DNA of 64,000 bases. Source: JANXYY01 sp035530875 (GTDB lineage: Bacteria; Actinomycetota; Actinomycetes; Nanopelagicales; Nanopelagicaceae). The stretch covers positions 16,460 to 80,459 of the forward strand of contig DATKUB010000006.1 of the NCBI GenBank assembly GCA_035530875.1, given 5' to 3'. Positions 17,757 to 24,816 of this stretch are shown piece after piece. The notes under the pieces are model-generated. The model was not told where the DNA came from and did not search any database. It worked only from the letters and a program-made list of their open reading frames with translations. The translations under genes and the position numbers were made by a program. Each line of letters starts with the position of its first letter. Position 1 is the first letter of the stretch.

Positions 17757-18396
17757 GTCGCGCGCCTGCCTTCTTGATTTTGACGGTAACCTGGAGCAGC
17801 AACCGATCCCCGAGCAACCTAAGGCCCTGCTCTCTAATGTCGGAGAGCACGCGCTCATTTGCTGCTAGGCCCCTAGCGACTTCACTTTCACTCATCTCGA
17901 AAATCCGGGCATCGTTACCGGTCCATTTGGTAACGCTGTCAGAGAGCTCGGCGTGGAGGGAGACCCATAGATCGTCGTCCGCATCCACTTTGTCTGGTCT
18001 GACGATGAAGATGTCAATGTCGCTATCAAGTCGCATTTCACCACGTGCGGCGGATCCAAAAACCGCGGCATAGACTGGCGTGATTTCCCAATGGGTCATA
18101 GCCTTCGTCATTTTTTTTAGAAGCTCGCTCTTGAGATTAGCCAGTCCGAGGATGTAATGGGCTGCAAGGTGGTCACGATTTAGACTGTAAAGCCCAAGCG
18201 GTCCCTTCTGTTCCTTTAGAACCACGCCCTGCGCACACAGACGCTGAAGCGCTGTTCGCACTGACTTTTCTGTGTGCCTGCCCATGATTTGATGTACTTG
18301 CGGGCCGGTGAAAGTGTCGTCCGCTCCGGCAAGTACTGACAAAACCTCAGCATCCAGGGTTGGTGTGACTACACCCAGCGGTCTATTGAGATCCAT
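17746..18396 (-). CDS. winged-helix + minimal nucleotidyltransferase (MNT), probable antitoxin
   Basis: 216 residues. Residues 1-90 form a winged-helix domain (GPQVHQIMGRHTEKSVRTALQRLCAQGVVLKEQ). Residues 100-200 are a nucleotidyltransferase with the G-S-x(2)-R-G and D-x-D motifs in VFGSAARGEMRLDSDIDIFIV. MNT proteins paired with HEPN proteins act as antitoxins by adding AMP to the toxin. The extra DNA-binding domain suggests self-regulation. Three tandem palindromes lie directly upstream (18413-18470). AAGGGA precedes the ATG by about 6 bases. It overlaps the HEPN-like gene, so the two are coupled. Confidence 0.75.
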   Translation of the reverse strand: MDLNRPLGVVTPTLDAEVLSVLAGADDTFTGPQVHQIMGRHTEKSVRTALQRLCAQGVVLKEQKGPLGLYSLNRDHLAAHYILGLANLKSELLKKMTKAMTHWEITPVYAAVFGSAARGEMRLDSDIDIFIVRPDKVDADDDLWVSLHAELSDSVTKWTGNDARIFEMSESEVARGLAANERVLSDIREQGLRLLGDRLLLQVTVKIKKAGARRGQ

Positions 18397-18412
18397 CCGA
18401 GTCCCTTCTCTC

Positions 18413-18470
18413 GCCAGTAAAATACTACCGTTGGCGGTAAAATACTACCGTTGGCGGTAAAGTTTTACCG
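18413..18470 (-). promoter_or_regulatory. three tandem palindromic operators upstream of the MNT gene
   Basis: Three copies with a 20-bp period. The best is CGGTAAAGTTTTACCG (18455-18470, arms CGGTAAA/TTTACCG). The second is CGGTAAAATACTACCG (18435-18450), and the third is the degenerate CAGTAAAATACTACCG (18415-18430). They end about 17 bp before the MNT start codon. Placement on one face of the helix fits cooperative binding by a winged-helix repressor, most simply the MNT protein itself. Confidence 0.7.
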
Positions 18471-18593
18471 ACACGTGTGAAGGTCCAGGTTCCGAGAAAA
18501 ATGGCAACAACCACGCCCGTTCCGAAATCAAATTCACCAGCGGAGCCCAGTTACACAAAACTCTAGTCAGCTACCCGCGGCCTGTATGCCAAT

Positions 18594-18932
18594 TTGATCA
18601 CCTTCCATACTGGTCGGTGGTCCTATTTTCAGTTGGCAGAAATGGCCCTATTTTGGGTTGGCGTCAACATCACCCTCGATCATGTAACACCTCACCGATT
18701 AGGGGGCAGAACAGATGAGGCTAACCTTGTCACCTCTTGCTGGCCCTGCAATTACGGAAAGATGGAATACACCGTGGAACAGATAGGGATAGTTGACCCA
18801 CTCCTTACTCCACCTATGGAAGACGGCGAGCGGGCTTCCTTCGTCCTAGAGAGAAGTCGATTGCCAGGATGTCTCATGCCAGGACTAGTTAAGTCGTACA
18901 AAGAAATGGAACTTGAACGCATCTCACTTTGA
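18594..18932 (+). pseudogene. HNH endonuclease remnant fused to IS-end-like sequence
   Basis: The frame holds a good HNH core (ITLDHVTPHRLGGRTDEANLV followed by TSCWPCNYGK), with D-H and C-x-x-C residues of the nuclease fold. The first about 23 residues are encoded by IS-end-like repeats and lack the usual N-terminal C-x-x-C zinc pair, so the natural 5' end is gone. The stop codon falls inside the 13-bp inverted repeat at 18929. It probably is a dead fragment; a functional short HNH is less likely. Confidence 0.5.
18622..18662. repeat. direct repeats resembling an insertion-sequence end
   Basis: CCTATTTTCAGTTGGC at 18622-18637 and CCTATTTTGGGTTGGC at 18647-18662 are spaced 25 bp apart. Multiple short terminal repeats of this look are a habit of IS21-family ends, and the similarity to HNH proteins begins right after the second one. 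Naming the family is from memory. No transposase gene is present in the window. Confidence 0.4.
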
Positions 18933-18941
18933 GCGTGAAAT
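18929..18941. repeat. 13-bp inverted repeat, right copy
   Basis: TTTGAGCGTGAAA, the exact reverse complement of the left copy at 17268-17280, giving a 1,674-bp unit from outer edge to outer edge. The repeats do not extend further on either side and I see no convincing target-site duplication. Confidence 0.6.
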
Positions 18942-19036
18942 ATTCGGACAAATGGGATGGGGAAGAAACGCCCTTAGAGATGGGGAAGGCCCCACAAAAC
19001 AAGTCGTGTTTCGTTTGCTTTTAAGCGTAAAATCCG

Positions 19037-19051
19037 ACTTATGCGGAACCC
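19037..19051. repeat. insertion-end-like repeat (right side of island)
   Basis: ACTTATGCGGAACCC, whose complement GGGTTCCGCATAAGT matches the left copy GGGATCCGCAAAAGT in 13 of 15 positions, and the inner left copy in a run that continues to AAGTCG. It lies where the AbiEi-like coding similarity stops. Part of it is also a local palindrome (ATGCGG-AAC-CCGCAT), so some similarity could be chance. Confidence 0.45.
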
Positions 19052-19404
19052 GCATGCGTAGACCCGGAAGTTCTAGATCACGACTACGCACCTTGGAGGT
19101 GATGAAAAGAGTGTCACCTTCGAACAATATGGGGCCAGCCGAACGATCGACGATCAGGGCATCGGGGACAAGTTTTGCCAGAATTTCCCATACCTGGGTC
19201 CGAACAAGTTGCTTTAGCTTGCTTTAGCGGAGTTGTCATATTTGTCGTGTAGATGCCTCTAGAAATTCGCCGGGCCCGTCCGGCCTCGACCGCCCGCGAT
19301 GGCCGCTCGCCCAGATCTTTGACGTCGAATATGATCGCTGACCGCTCCGCTGGCTTGGACGTCTCCATGGCAATAACTGTGTCATTAGAGTGCATCGGTG
19401 GCAA
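19052..19404 (-). pseudogene. AbiEi-like N-terminal fragment, frameshifted (5' part of broken Fic fusion)
   Basis: Reading from the ATG at 19404 gives RPSRAVEAGRARRISRGIYT then TNMTTPLKQ, the helix/turn and 'R-G-I/L-Y-T-T-N' pattern of AbiEi-type antitoxin domains. The frame then breaks at a 10-bp tandem duplication (TTGCTTTAGC twice, 19209-19228). Deleting one copy restores LKQLVRTQVWEILAKLVPDA, then LIVDRSAG and DLELPGLRMRV. Similarity ends at the island repeat at 19051. The remainder of the protein, a Fic domain, continues at about 17095 on the same strand. So the gene is doubly broken, by an insert of about 1.95 kb and by a frameshift. Confidence 0.65.
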
Positions 19405-19713
19405 CTATCGTCAGATAAGAAGTCCAAAATGGCAATTTGTGTGATTTAACCCAGGAGACTGCCTGGTTTTGACCTAACCCAAGCACTTGGATCAGGAACT
19501 TGTAATTTGTCGGGCGGAGCGGCAATTCAAGAGCCGAAAGGTCGCAGTTTCAAAAGCCGGAGACTCTCCTGACTTAGCTCCTCCGTCCTGGTCCAATTCG
19601 CCTTGGACGGAACCCCGCTGGTAGCCTGGGGCAGTTATACACAGGCGGGTAGGCGTGTCACCGTGTAAAGAACCCGGGACCCCCGCTTCGATATGAAGGA
19701 GTACCACAAGTTT
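19405..19713 (+). other. non-coding stretch containing the rpsO leader
   Basis: No convincing gene. The region holds structure: a 7-bp stem TCCGTCC (19582-19588) with GGACGGA (19605-19611) that competes with a smaller hairpin GTCCAA (19591-19596)/TTGGAC (19603-19608), and a further stem CGGGT (19646-19650)/ACCCG (19672-19676). Because S15 commonly represses its own mRNA, one of these could be the S15-responsive leader; that is inference. No clear -35/-10 pair was identified. Confidence 0.35.
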
Positions 19714-19983
19714 ATGGCTCTTAAAAGTTCCGAGAAGCAGGAAATCATCAGTGCTTATGGCAACTCCGCCGCAGACTCGGGTAGCCCCGAAGCTCAAGTT
19801 GCGATGCTATCGAAGCGGATTACAGACCTAACCGCTCACCTAAAGACCAACAAGCACGACCACCATGGTCGCCGCGGCCTCTTGCTGATGGTTGGCCGCC
19901 GTCGTCGTCTTCTCCAGTATCTGGCTAAGACTGATATTGAGCGCTACCGCTCACTGATCGAACGCCTCGGTCTGCGTCGCTAA
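19714..19983 (+). CDS. rpsO: 30S ribosomal protein S15
   Basis: Primary 16S-rRNA-binding protein of the small subunit central domain. From ATG 19714 it is exactly 89 residues, the family's standard length, with SGSPEAQVAMLSKRITDLTAHL, KTNKHDHHGRRGLLLMVGRR and YLAKTDIERYRSLIERLGLR. An upstream in-frame ATG at 19693 would add seven residues and has no ribosome site; the GGAG at 19698-19701 lies 12 bases before 19714. pnp follows, with a structured RNA between. Confidence 0.97.
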   Translation: MALKSSEKQEIISAYGNSAADSGSPEAQVAMLSKRITDLTAHLKTNKHDHHGRRGLLLMVGRRRRLLQYLAKTDIERYRSLIERLGLRR

Positions 19984-20042
19984 CCCGAGGCAGTTCCCGT
20001 ATTTCGAGATCTAAGTAATTAATAAATGAAGCGGGTTCGATC

Positions 20043-20118
20043 CGGTCCTCGGTAGTGGCCTCCGGGGTTGCGTGCGGATTATTTCCGCCCAGCACCCGTG
20101 GGCTTCGATCGAAGACCG
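20043..20118 (+). ncRNA. Actino-pnp-like structured RNA in the pnp 5' leader
   Basis: Located between rpsO and pnp. It opens with CGGTCCTCGGTAGTGGC and closes with GATCGAAGACCG, so CGGTC and GACCG pair as the outer stem. Internal GC-rich arms include TGCGGATTATTTCCGC and GGGTGC-type pairs. Position and the GAAGACCG end match the Actino-pnp motif known upstream of pnp in actinobacteria (matched from memory). The likely role is control of PNPase synthesis, perhaps through RNase III-like processing. Confidence 0.65.
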
Positions 20119-20163
20119 TCGCTCCCCGAAAAGGTCCTCATAATGAGGAGAATGGAGAGACCC

Positions 20164-22386
20164 GTGCAGGGTCAGGTCTACACAACTGAAGCAGTAATTG
20201 ATAACGGAAAATTCGGCACCCGCAAGGTCCGTTTTGAAACTGGACTACTCGCCCGCCAAGCCGGCGGATCGGTAGTCGTATATATCGACGATGACACGAT
20301 GTTGCTTTCGGCAACAACCGCGTCCAAGCACCCCAAAGATCAATTTGATTTCTTCCCGCTCACCGTCGATGTTGAAGAACGTATGTATGCGCTTGGGCGT
20401 ATCCCAGGCTCGTTCTTCCGACGCGAAGGTCGGCCAAGCGAGGATGCAATCCTCACTTGTCGCCTAATCGACCGCCCCCTACGCCCTTCGTTCGTAAAGG
20501 GCCTGCGTAACGAGGTTCAAGTCGTTGTCACGGTGATGGCGCTCAACCCAGACGTCTTATATGACGTAGTTGCGATCAACGCAGCATCAATGTCCACCCA
20601 ACTTGCCGGTCTACCCTTCACTGGCCCAATCGGTGGCGTGCGGGTTGCGCTCATTGGAGACCAATGGGTGGCATTTCCAACTCATTCTCAGTTAGAAAAT
20701 GCCGTCTTCGACATGGTTGTAGCCGGCAGTCTTGCCGGCGATGACGTGGCGATCATGATGGTTGAAGCGGAAGCAACCACCGGGACCCTCGATTTGATTG
20801 CCGGTGGCGCCACCGCACCCACCGAAGAAATCGTGGCCCAAGGTCTCGATGCTTCAAAGCCATTCATTCGCGCGCTCTGTGCGGCCCAGCAGGCACTCGC
20901 CGATCAAGCCGCCAAACCAACTGGCGAATTCCCAGTCTTCCTTGAGTACCAAGATGATGTATTCGCCGCCGTTGAGGCAGCAGTTTCAAGCGATTTGGCA
21001 AAGGCTTTGAAAATCGCCGGCAAGCAAGATCGCGAAACTGAGATAGATCGCGTGAAGGCGCTAGCGCTAGAAGCGGTTGCACCTCAGTTTGAAGGTCGCG
21101 AGAAAGAAATCGGTGGCGCATTCCGCTCGCTGACAAAGAAACTGGTTCGCCAGCGCGTTCTCCGCGACAAGGTTCGAATCGACGGGCGCGGGCTCACCGA
21201 CATCCGTGAGCTTTCGGCCGAGGTTGCCGTTGTTCCTCGCGTACACGGCTCAGCGCTGTTCGAGCGCGGTGAGACTCAGATTCTGGGCGTCACCACTTTG
21301 AACATGCTCAAGATGGAACAACAACTCGACACGTTGAATCCAGAGACGACCAAGCGCTACATGCACAACTACAACTTCCCGCCATATTCGGTTGGGGAAA
21401 CCGGTCGAGTTGGCTCACCTAAGCGTCGTGAAATTGGCCATGGAGCGCTCGCTGAGCGTGCCCTGCTGCCGGTTCTACCGTCGCGTCAAGATTTCCCATA
21501 CGCCATTCGTCAGGTATCTGAAGCGTTTGGCTCAAATGGATCAACTTCCATGGGTTCGGTCTGTGCCTCGACAATGTCGCTTCTCAACGCCGGTGTTCCA
21601 CTTAAGGCTCCGGTCGCTGGGATCGCGATGGGTCTGATCTCCGATGAGGTGGACGGCAAGACTGAGTACGTTGCGCTAACCGACATTCTCGGCGCCGAAG
21701 ACGCCTTTGGCGACATGGACTTCAAGGTTGCTGGAACTAAGACCTTCATCACGGCCCTGCAGCTGGATACCAAACTCTCTGGCATCCCAGCCAATGTCCT
21801 AGCCGGCGCCTTGCACCAAGCGCATGAGGCCCGTTTACATATTCTTGACGTGATGGCCGAAGCCATTGATGGCCCCGATGAGATGAGTGAGTTTGCGCCA
21901 CGCATCATTTCGATCAAGATTCCAGTCGATCAGATCGGTGCAGTAATCGGACCAAAGGGCAAGATCATCAACCAGATTCAAGATGAGACTGGTGCCGACA
22001 TTTCGATTGAAGACGATGGCACGATTTACATTGGAGCCACCAATGGCACGTCTGCTGAAGCGGCCCGAGCTCAAATCAACGCCATCGCCAATCCGCAGAT
22101 GCCCGAAGTTGGCGAGCGTTTCCTCGGCACCGTTGTGAAGTTGGCTGCTTTTGGTGCCTTTGTATCGCTGGTTCCTGGTAGAGACGGACTTCTTCACGTA
22201 TCCCAGATTCGAAAGATGCACGGCGGTAGGCGGATCGAAAACCTCGAAGACGTCATGAAGGTCGGCGACAAAATCCAGGTCGAAATTGGGGAAATCGACC
22301 CCAAGGGGAAGTTCTCGCTGGTGCCGGTGCTTGAGGGTGACGGGGTAACTGGAAACGCTGCTGAGACCACTACTGAGACCGAGTGA
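20164..22386 (+). CDS. pnp: polyribonucleotide nucleotidyltransferase (PNPase)
   Basis: 3'-5' phosphorolytic exoribonuclease, and in actinobacteria also an RNA-tailing enzyme. About 740 residues: first RNase PH domain (TTASKHPKDQFDFFPLTVDVEERMYA), helical linker, second RNase PH domain (FPPYSVGETGRVGSPKRREI, QVSEAFGSNGSTSMGSVCAS), KH domain (IPVDQIGAVIGPKGKIIN) and S1 domain (LGTVVKLAAFGAFVSLVPG). The frame is open from 20068, but that stretch is the structured leader. I prefer the GTG at 20164, which has GGAGAG 4-5 bases upstream and gives the normal distance to EAVIDNG. Confidence 0.95.
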   Translation: MQGQVYTTEAVIDNGKFGTRKVRFETGLLARQAGGSVVVYIDDDTMLLSATTASKHPKDQFDFFPLTVDVEERMYALGRIPGSFFRREGRPSEDAILTCRLIDRPLRPSFVKGLRNEVQVVVTVMALNPDVLYDVVAINAASMSTQLAGLPFTGPIGGVRVALIGDQWVAFPTHSQLENAVFDMVVAGSLAGDDVAIMMVEAEATTGTLDLIAGGATAPTEEIVAQGLDASKPFIRALCAAQQALADQAAKPTGEFPVFLEYQDDVFAAVEAAVSSDLAKALKIAGKQDRETEIDRVKALALEAVAPQFEGREKEIGGAFRSLTKKLVRQRVLRDKVRIDGRGLTDIRELSAEVAVVPRVHGSALFERGETQILGVTTLNMLKMEQQLDTLNPETTKRYMHNYNFPPYSVGETGRVGSPKRREIGHGALAERALLPVLPSRQDFPYAIRQVSEAFGSNGSTSMGSVCASTMSLLNAGVPLKAPVAGIAMGLISDEVDGKTEYVALTDILGAEDAFGDMDFKVAGTKTFITALQLDTKLSGIPANVLAGALHQAHEARLHILDVMAEAIDGPDEMSEFAPRIISIKIPVDQIGAVIGPKGKIINQIQDETGADISIEDDGTIYIGATNGTSAEAARAQINAIANPQMPEVGERFLGTVVKLAAFGAFVSLVPGRDGLLHVSQIRKMHGGRRIENLEDVMKVGDKIQVEIGEIDPKGKFSLVPVLEGDGVTGNAAETTTETE

Positions 22387-23675
22387 CCAAGGACAACGTC
22401 CGCAAAGCGGTATTGCCAAGCGGCCTGCGAATCGTTACTGAAGAAATTCCAACGGTTCGCAGCGCCGCTTTTGGCGTGTGGGTAAATGTCGGTTCCAGGG
22501 ACGAGACCTCATCGGTTGCCGGCGCGTCGCACTTTCTGGAACATCTGCTCTTCAAGGGGACCAAGCGCCGCACTGCAATGGAAATCTCTTCGACGATAGA
22601 AGCTGTCGGAGGCGAGATGAATGCGTTCACCGGCAAGGAGTACACCTGTTTTTATGCACGGGTCCTTGACGAGAACTTGTCGCTTGCCATCGATGTTATC
22701 GCTGACCTAATTACTTCATCGGTTGTCGCTAGTGCTGATGTTGATGGTGAGCGCGGAGTTGTTCTGGAAGAAATTCATATGCGCGATGACGATCCAAGCG
22801 ATCTGATACACGATGTTTTCAGTGAAGTTTTTTATGGCGACACTCCTCTTGGACGACCAATTTTGGGCACGGTTGAATCCATTGGTGGCATGTCGCGTAA
22901 CGCGGTGCATGGGTATTACAAGCGTCGATATCGCCCGAGTGATGTCGTAATTGCCGTCGCTGGCAACATCAAGCACGAAGATGTTGTTCGGCAGGCAAAG
23001 AAGGCATTTGCCGCGGACGGCTTTATGGCTGAGCGAGCAAAACCCGCAGAGGCACGTAGTGCTAGTCCGGCAAAATTTAAAGGGTTTGGCGAGTACAAAA
23101 TCCTGTCCAAAGAGACCGAGCAGGCTCACCTTCTTCTGGGGATGCCTGGGGTGTCCCGCACCGATGACCGACGGTTCGCCCTTGGTGTGCTCAATTCGGC
23201 GCTCGGTGGCGGAATGTCATCTCGACTTTTCCAGGAGATTCGCGAGAAGCGCGGGCTGGCCTATTCGGTCTATTCATATTCACAACAGTTTGCCGGTAGC
23301 GGGCTCTTTGGTGTCTATGTTGGATGTCAGCCGTCAAAGGCTCATGAAGTGTTAAAAATTGCTCGGGATCTTCTGTCCGATGTTGCCGAAAATGGCCTCC
23401 ATGACGAAGAGTTGGAACGCGCCAAGGGGCAAGTTCGGGGAGGTCTTGTTCTCGGCCTTGAAGATACCGGTTCGAGAATGAGCCGGATTGGCAAAAGCGA
23501 ACTGACGTACGGAGACCTTAAGACAATTGACCAACTGCTAGCCGAAATTGAGGCAGTTACCGCAAAGGATGTACGTGGCGTTGCTTCCGAATTGCTAGGG
23601 AAGCGCCCTACGCTCGCTGTCGTGGGACCCTTTAAGGGTCGGGCGGCAACTAAATTCCAGGAGGCGGTGGAGTAA
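22383..23675 (+). CDS. M16 family zinc peptidase (processing-peptidase-like)
   Basis: 430-residue insulinase-type protease encoded after pnp, as usual in actinobacteria. The inverted zinc motif H-x-x-E-H is seen in ASHFLEHLLFKGT (about residue 55), with the downstream glutamate region EEIHMRDDDPSDLIHD. The second half is the inactive M16_C domain (LGGGMSSRLFQEIREKRGLAYSV). The GTG start overlaps the pnp stop by 4 nt. Substrate unknown; presumably cytoplasmic, no signal peptide. Confidence 0.92.
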   Translation: MTKDNVRKAVLPSGLRIVTEEIPTVRSAAFGVWVNVGSRDETSSVAGASHFLEHLLFKGTKRRTAMEISSTIEAVGGEMNAFTGKEYTCFYARVLDENLSLAIDVIADLITSSVVASADVDGERGVVLEEIHMRDDDPSDLIHDVFSEVFYGDTPLGRPILGTVESIGGMSRNAVHGYYKRRYRPSDVVIAVAGNIKHEDVVRQAKKAFAADGFMAERAKPAEARSASPAKFKGFGEYKILSKETEQAHLLLGMPGVSRTDDRRFALGVLNSALGGGMSSRLFQEIREKRGLAYSVYSYSQQFAGSGLFGVYVGCQPSKAHEVLKIARDLLSDVAENGLHDEELERAKGQVRGGLVLGLEDTGSRMSRIGKSELTYGDLKTIDQLLAEIEAVTAKDVRGVASELLGKRPTLAVVGPFKGRAATKFQEAVE

Positions 23676-24422
23676 GTGGCGATCAAGGTCGGTGTACTTG
23701 GATCCAAGGGGCGCCTGGGCAGAGAAGTGGTCAAGGCGATCATCGGGGCAGAGGACATGGATCTCGTAGCGGCACTGGATTTGGGTGACTCGCTTCAATT
23801 GTTGGTCGAAAATGGTGCCGAGGTCGTTGTCGATTTTACCCATCCCGACTCGGTGATGATCAATCTAGATTTTCTCATTTCCAATGGAATCCACGCCGTC
23901 GTTGGTACCTCTGGGTTTGATCGTGAACGGTTTGTCGTGCTTGAAGACTGGCTCAGGAAAAAGCCGGCCGTGGGTGTGCTGATGGCACCGAACTTCGCCC
24001 TTGGCGCGGTTCTCATGATGAGGTTCGCCCAGCAGGCGGCCAGATACTTCGAATCCGTGGAAATCGTAGAATTGCATCACCCGAACAAGGCAGATGCGCC
24101 AAGTGGTACCGCTCGTCGTACCGCTGAGTTGATCGCAGAGGCACGTAAATCGGCCAATCTGGATCCTCAGTTGGATGCAACCAGCATTACCGTTCCCGGA
24201 GCTCGTGGGGCGCTGGTCGAGGGTATCCCGGTGCATTCGGTGCGGGTACAGGGATTGGTGTCACACCAAGAAGTTCTCTTCGGGGATCCCGGGGAAACCC
24301 TCGTGCTGCGACACGATTCTTATAACGCCACCGGGTTTATGCCGGGAGTGTTGCTTGGGATTCGAAAGATCAGGTCTCGCCCTGGGCTTACCTACGGCCT
24401 CGAACATTTTCTGGAAATGTAA
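23676..24422 (+). CDS. dapB: 4-hydroxy-tetrahydrodipicolinate reductase
   Basis: NAD(P)H-dependent step of lysine/diaminopimelate synthesis. 248 residues. N-terminal Rossmann fold GVLGSKGRLGREVVKAI, DFTHPDSV, VVGTSGFD and APNFALGAVLM, then the catalytic/substrate segment ELHHPNKADAPSGTA and a C-terminal FGDPGETLVLRHDS. The GTG directly follows the preceding stop codon (TAA-GTG), with GGAGG and GGTGGAG upstream. Confidence 0.95.
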   Translation: MAIKVGVLGSKGRLGREVVKAIIGAEDMDLVAALDLGDSLQLLVENGAEVVVDFTHPDSVMINLDFLISNGIHAVVGTSGFDRERFVVLEDWLRKKPAVGVLMAPNFALGAVLMMRFAQQAARYFESVEIVELHHPNKADAPSGTARRTAELIAEARKSANLDPQLDATSITVPGARGALVEGIPVHSVRVQGLVSHQEVLFGDPGETLVLRHDSYNATGFMPGVLLGIRKIRSRPGLTYGLEHFLEM

Positions 24423-24430
24423 GACTCGCG

Positions 24431-24796
24431 ATGACCAACAGCGAAGTAATGACCGATCCTGGCGACTGCTTATTCTGTAAAATCGCGGCCGGCGAAATTC
24501 CTGCAGACATCATTTTGTCGACCGATTCAGTTCTAGCATTTCGCGATATTGCACCGACGGCTCCGACGCACGCCTTAGTCATTCCACGTAAGCATTATGC
24601 AGATGCCGATCAAGTTGCCATACACGAGCCCCTCTTGCTGGCTGAGATGGTGAGGCTGGCAGGTCAGGTCGCACAGTTGGATGGGCTAGTGGGCTATCGC
24701 TTGGTGTCCAATAAAGGTGCCATCGCAGGCCAGAGCGTTTTCCATGCTCACCTGCACGTGCTTGGCGGCCGGGTGCTTCACTGGCCGGCTGGCTAG
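24431..24796 (+). CDS. HIT family nucleotide hydrolase/transferase
   Basis: 121-residue HINT-type protein: CLFCKIAAGEIPADII at the N-terminus with the zinc cysteines, FRDIAPTAPTHALVIPRKH, and the histidine triad QSVFHAHLHVLGG. It acts on phosphoramidate- or phosphate-linked nucleotides. ATG 24431 is taken; the ATG at 24449 (M-T-D-P-G-D) has a GAAG closer by and may be the real start. It lies 20 bp before phoH in the dapB-HIT-phoH-ybeY series. Confidence 0.9.
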   Translation: MTNSEVMTDPGDCLFCKIAAGEIPADIILSTDSVLAFRDIAPTAPTHALVIPRKHYADADQVAIHEPLLLAEMVRLAGQVAQLDGLVGYRLVSNKGAIAGQSVFHAHLHVLGGRVLHWPAG

Positions 24797-24816
24797 ACCC
24801 GGATAAGGTGGAATTA

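Noticed and set aside
18414..18470. CRISPR-like short array
   Set aside because: Only three units of 20 bp with no unique spacers; palindromic operator array explains it better.
17094..19059. Target-site duplication flanking the outer island repeats
   Set aside because: The flanks AATGCAGA and GCATGCGT share only a shifted ATGC; not convincing as an 8-bp duplication.
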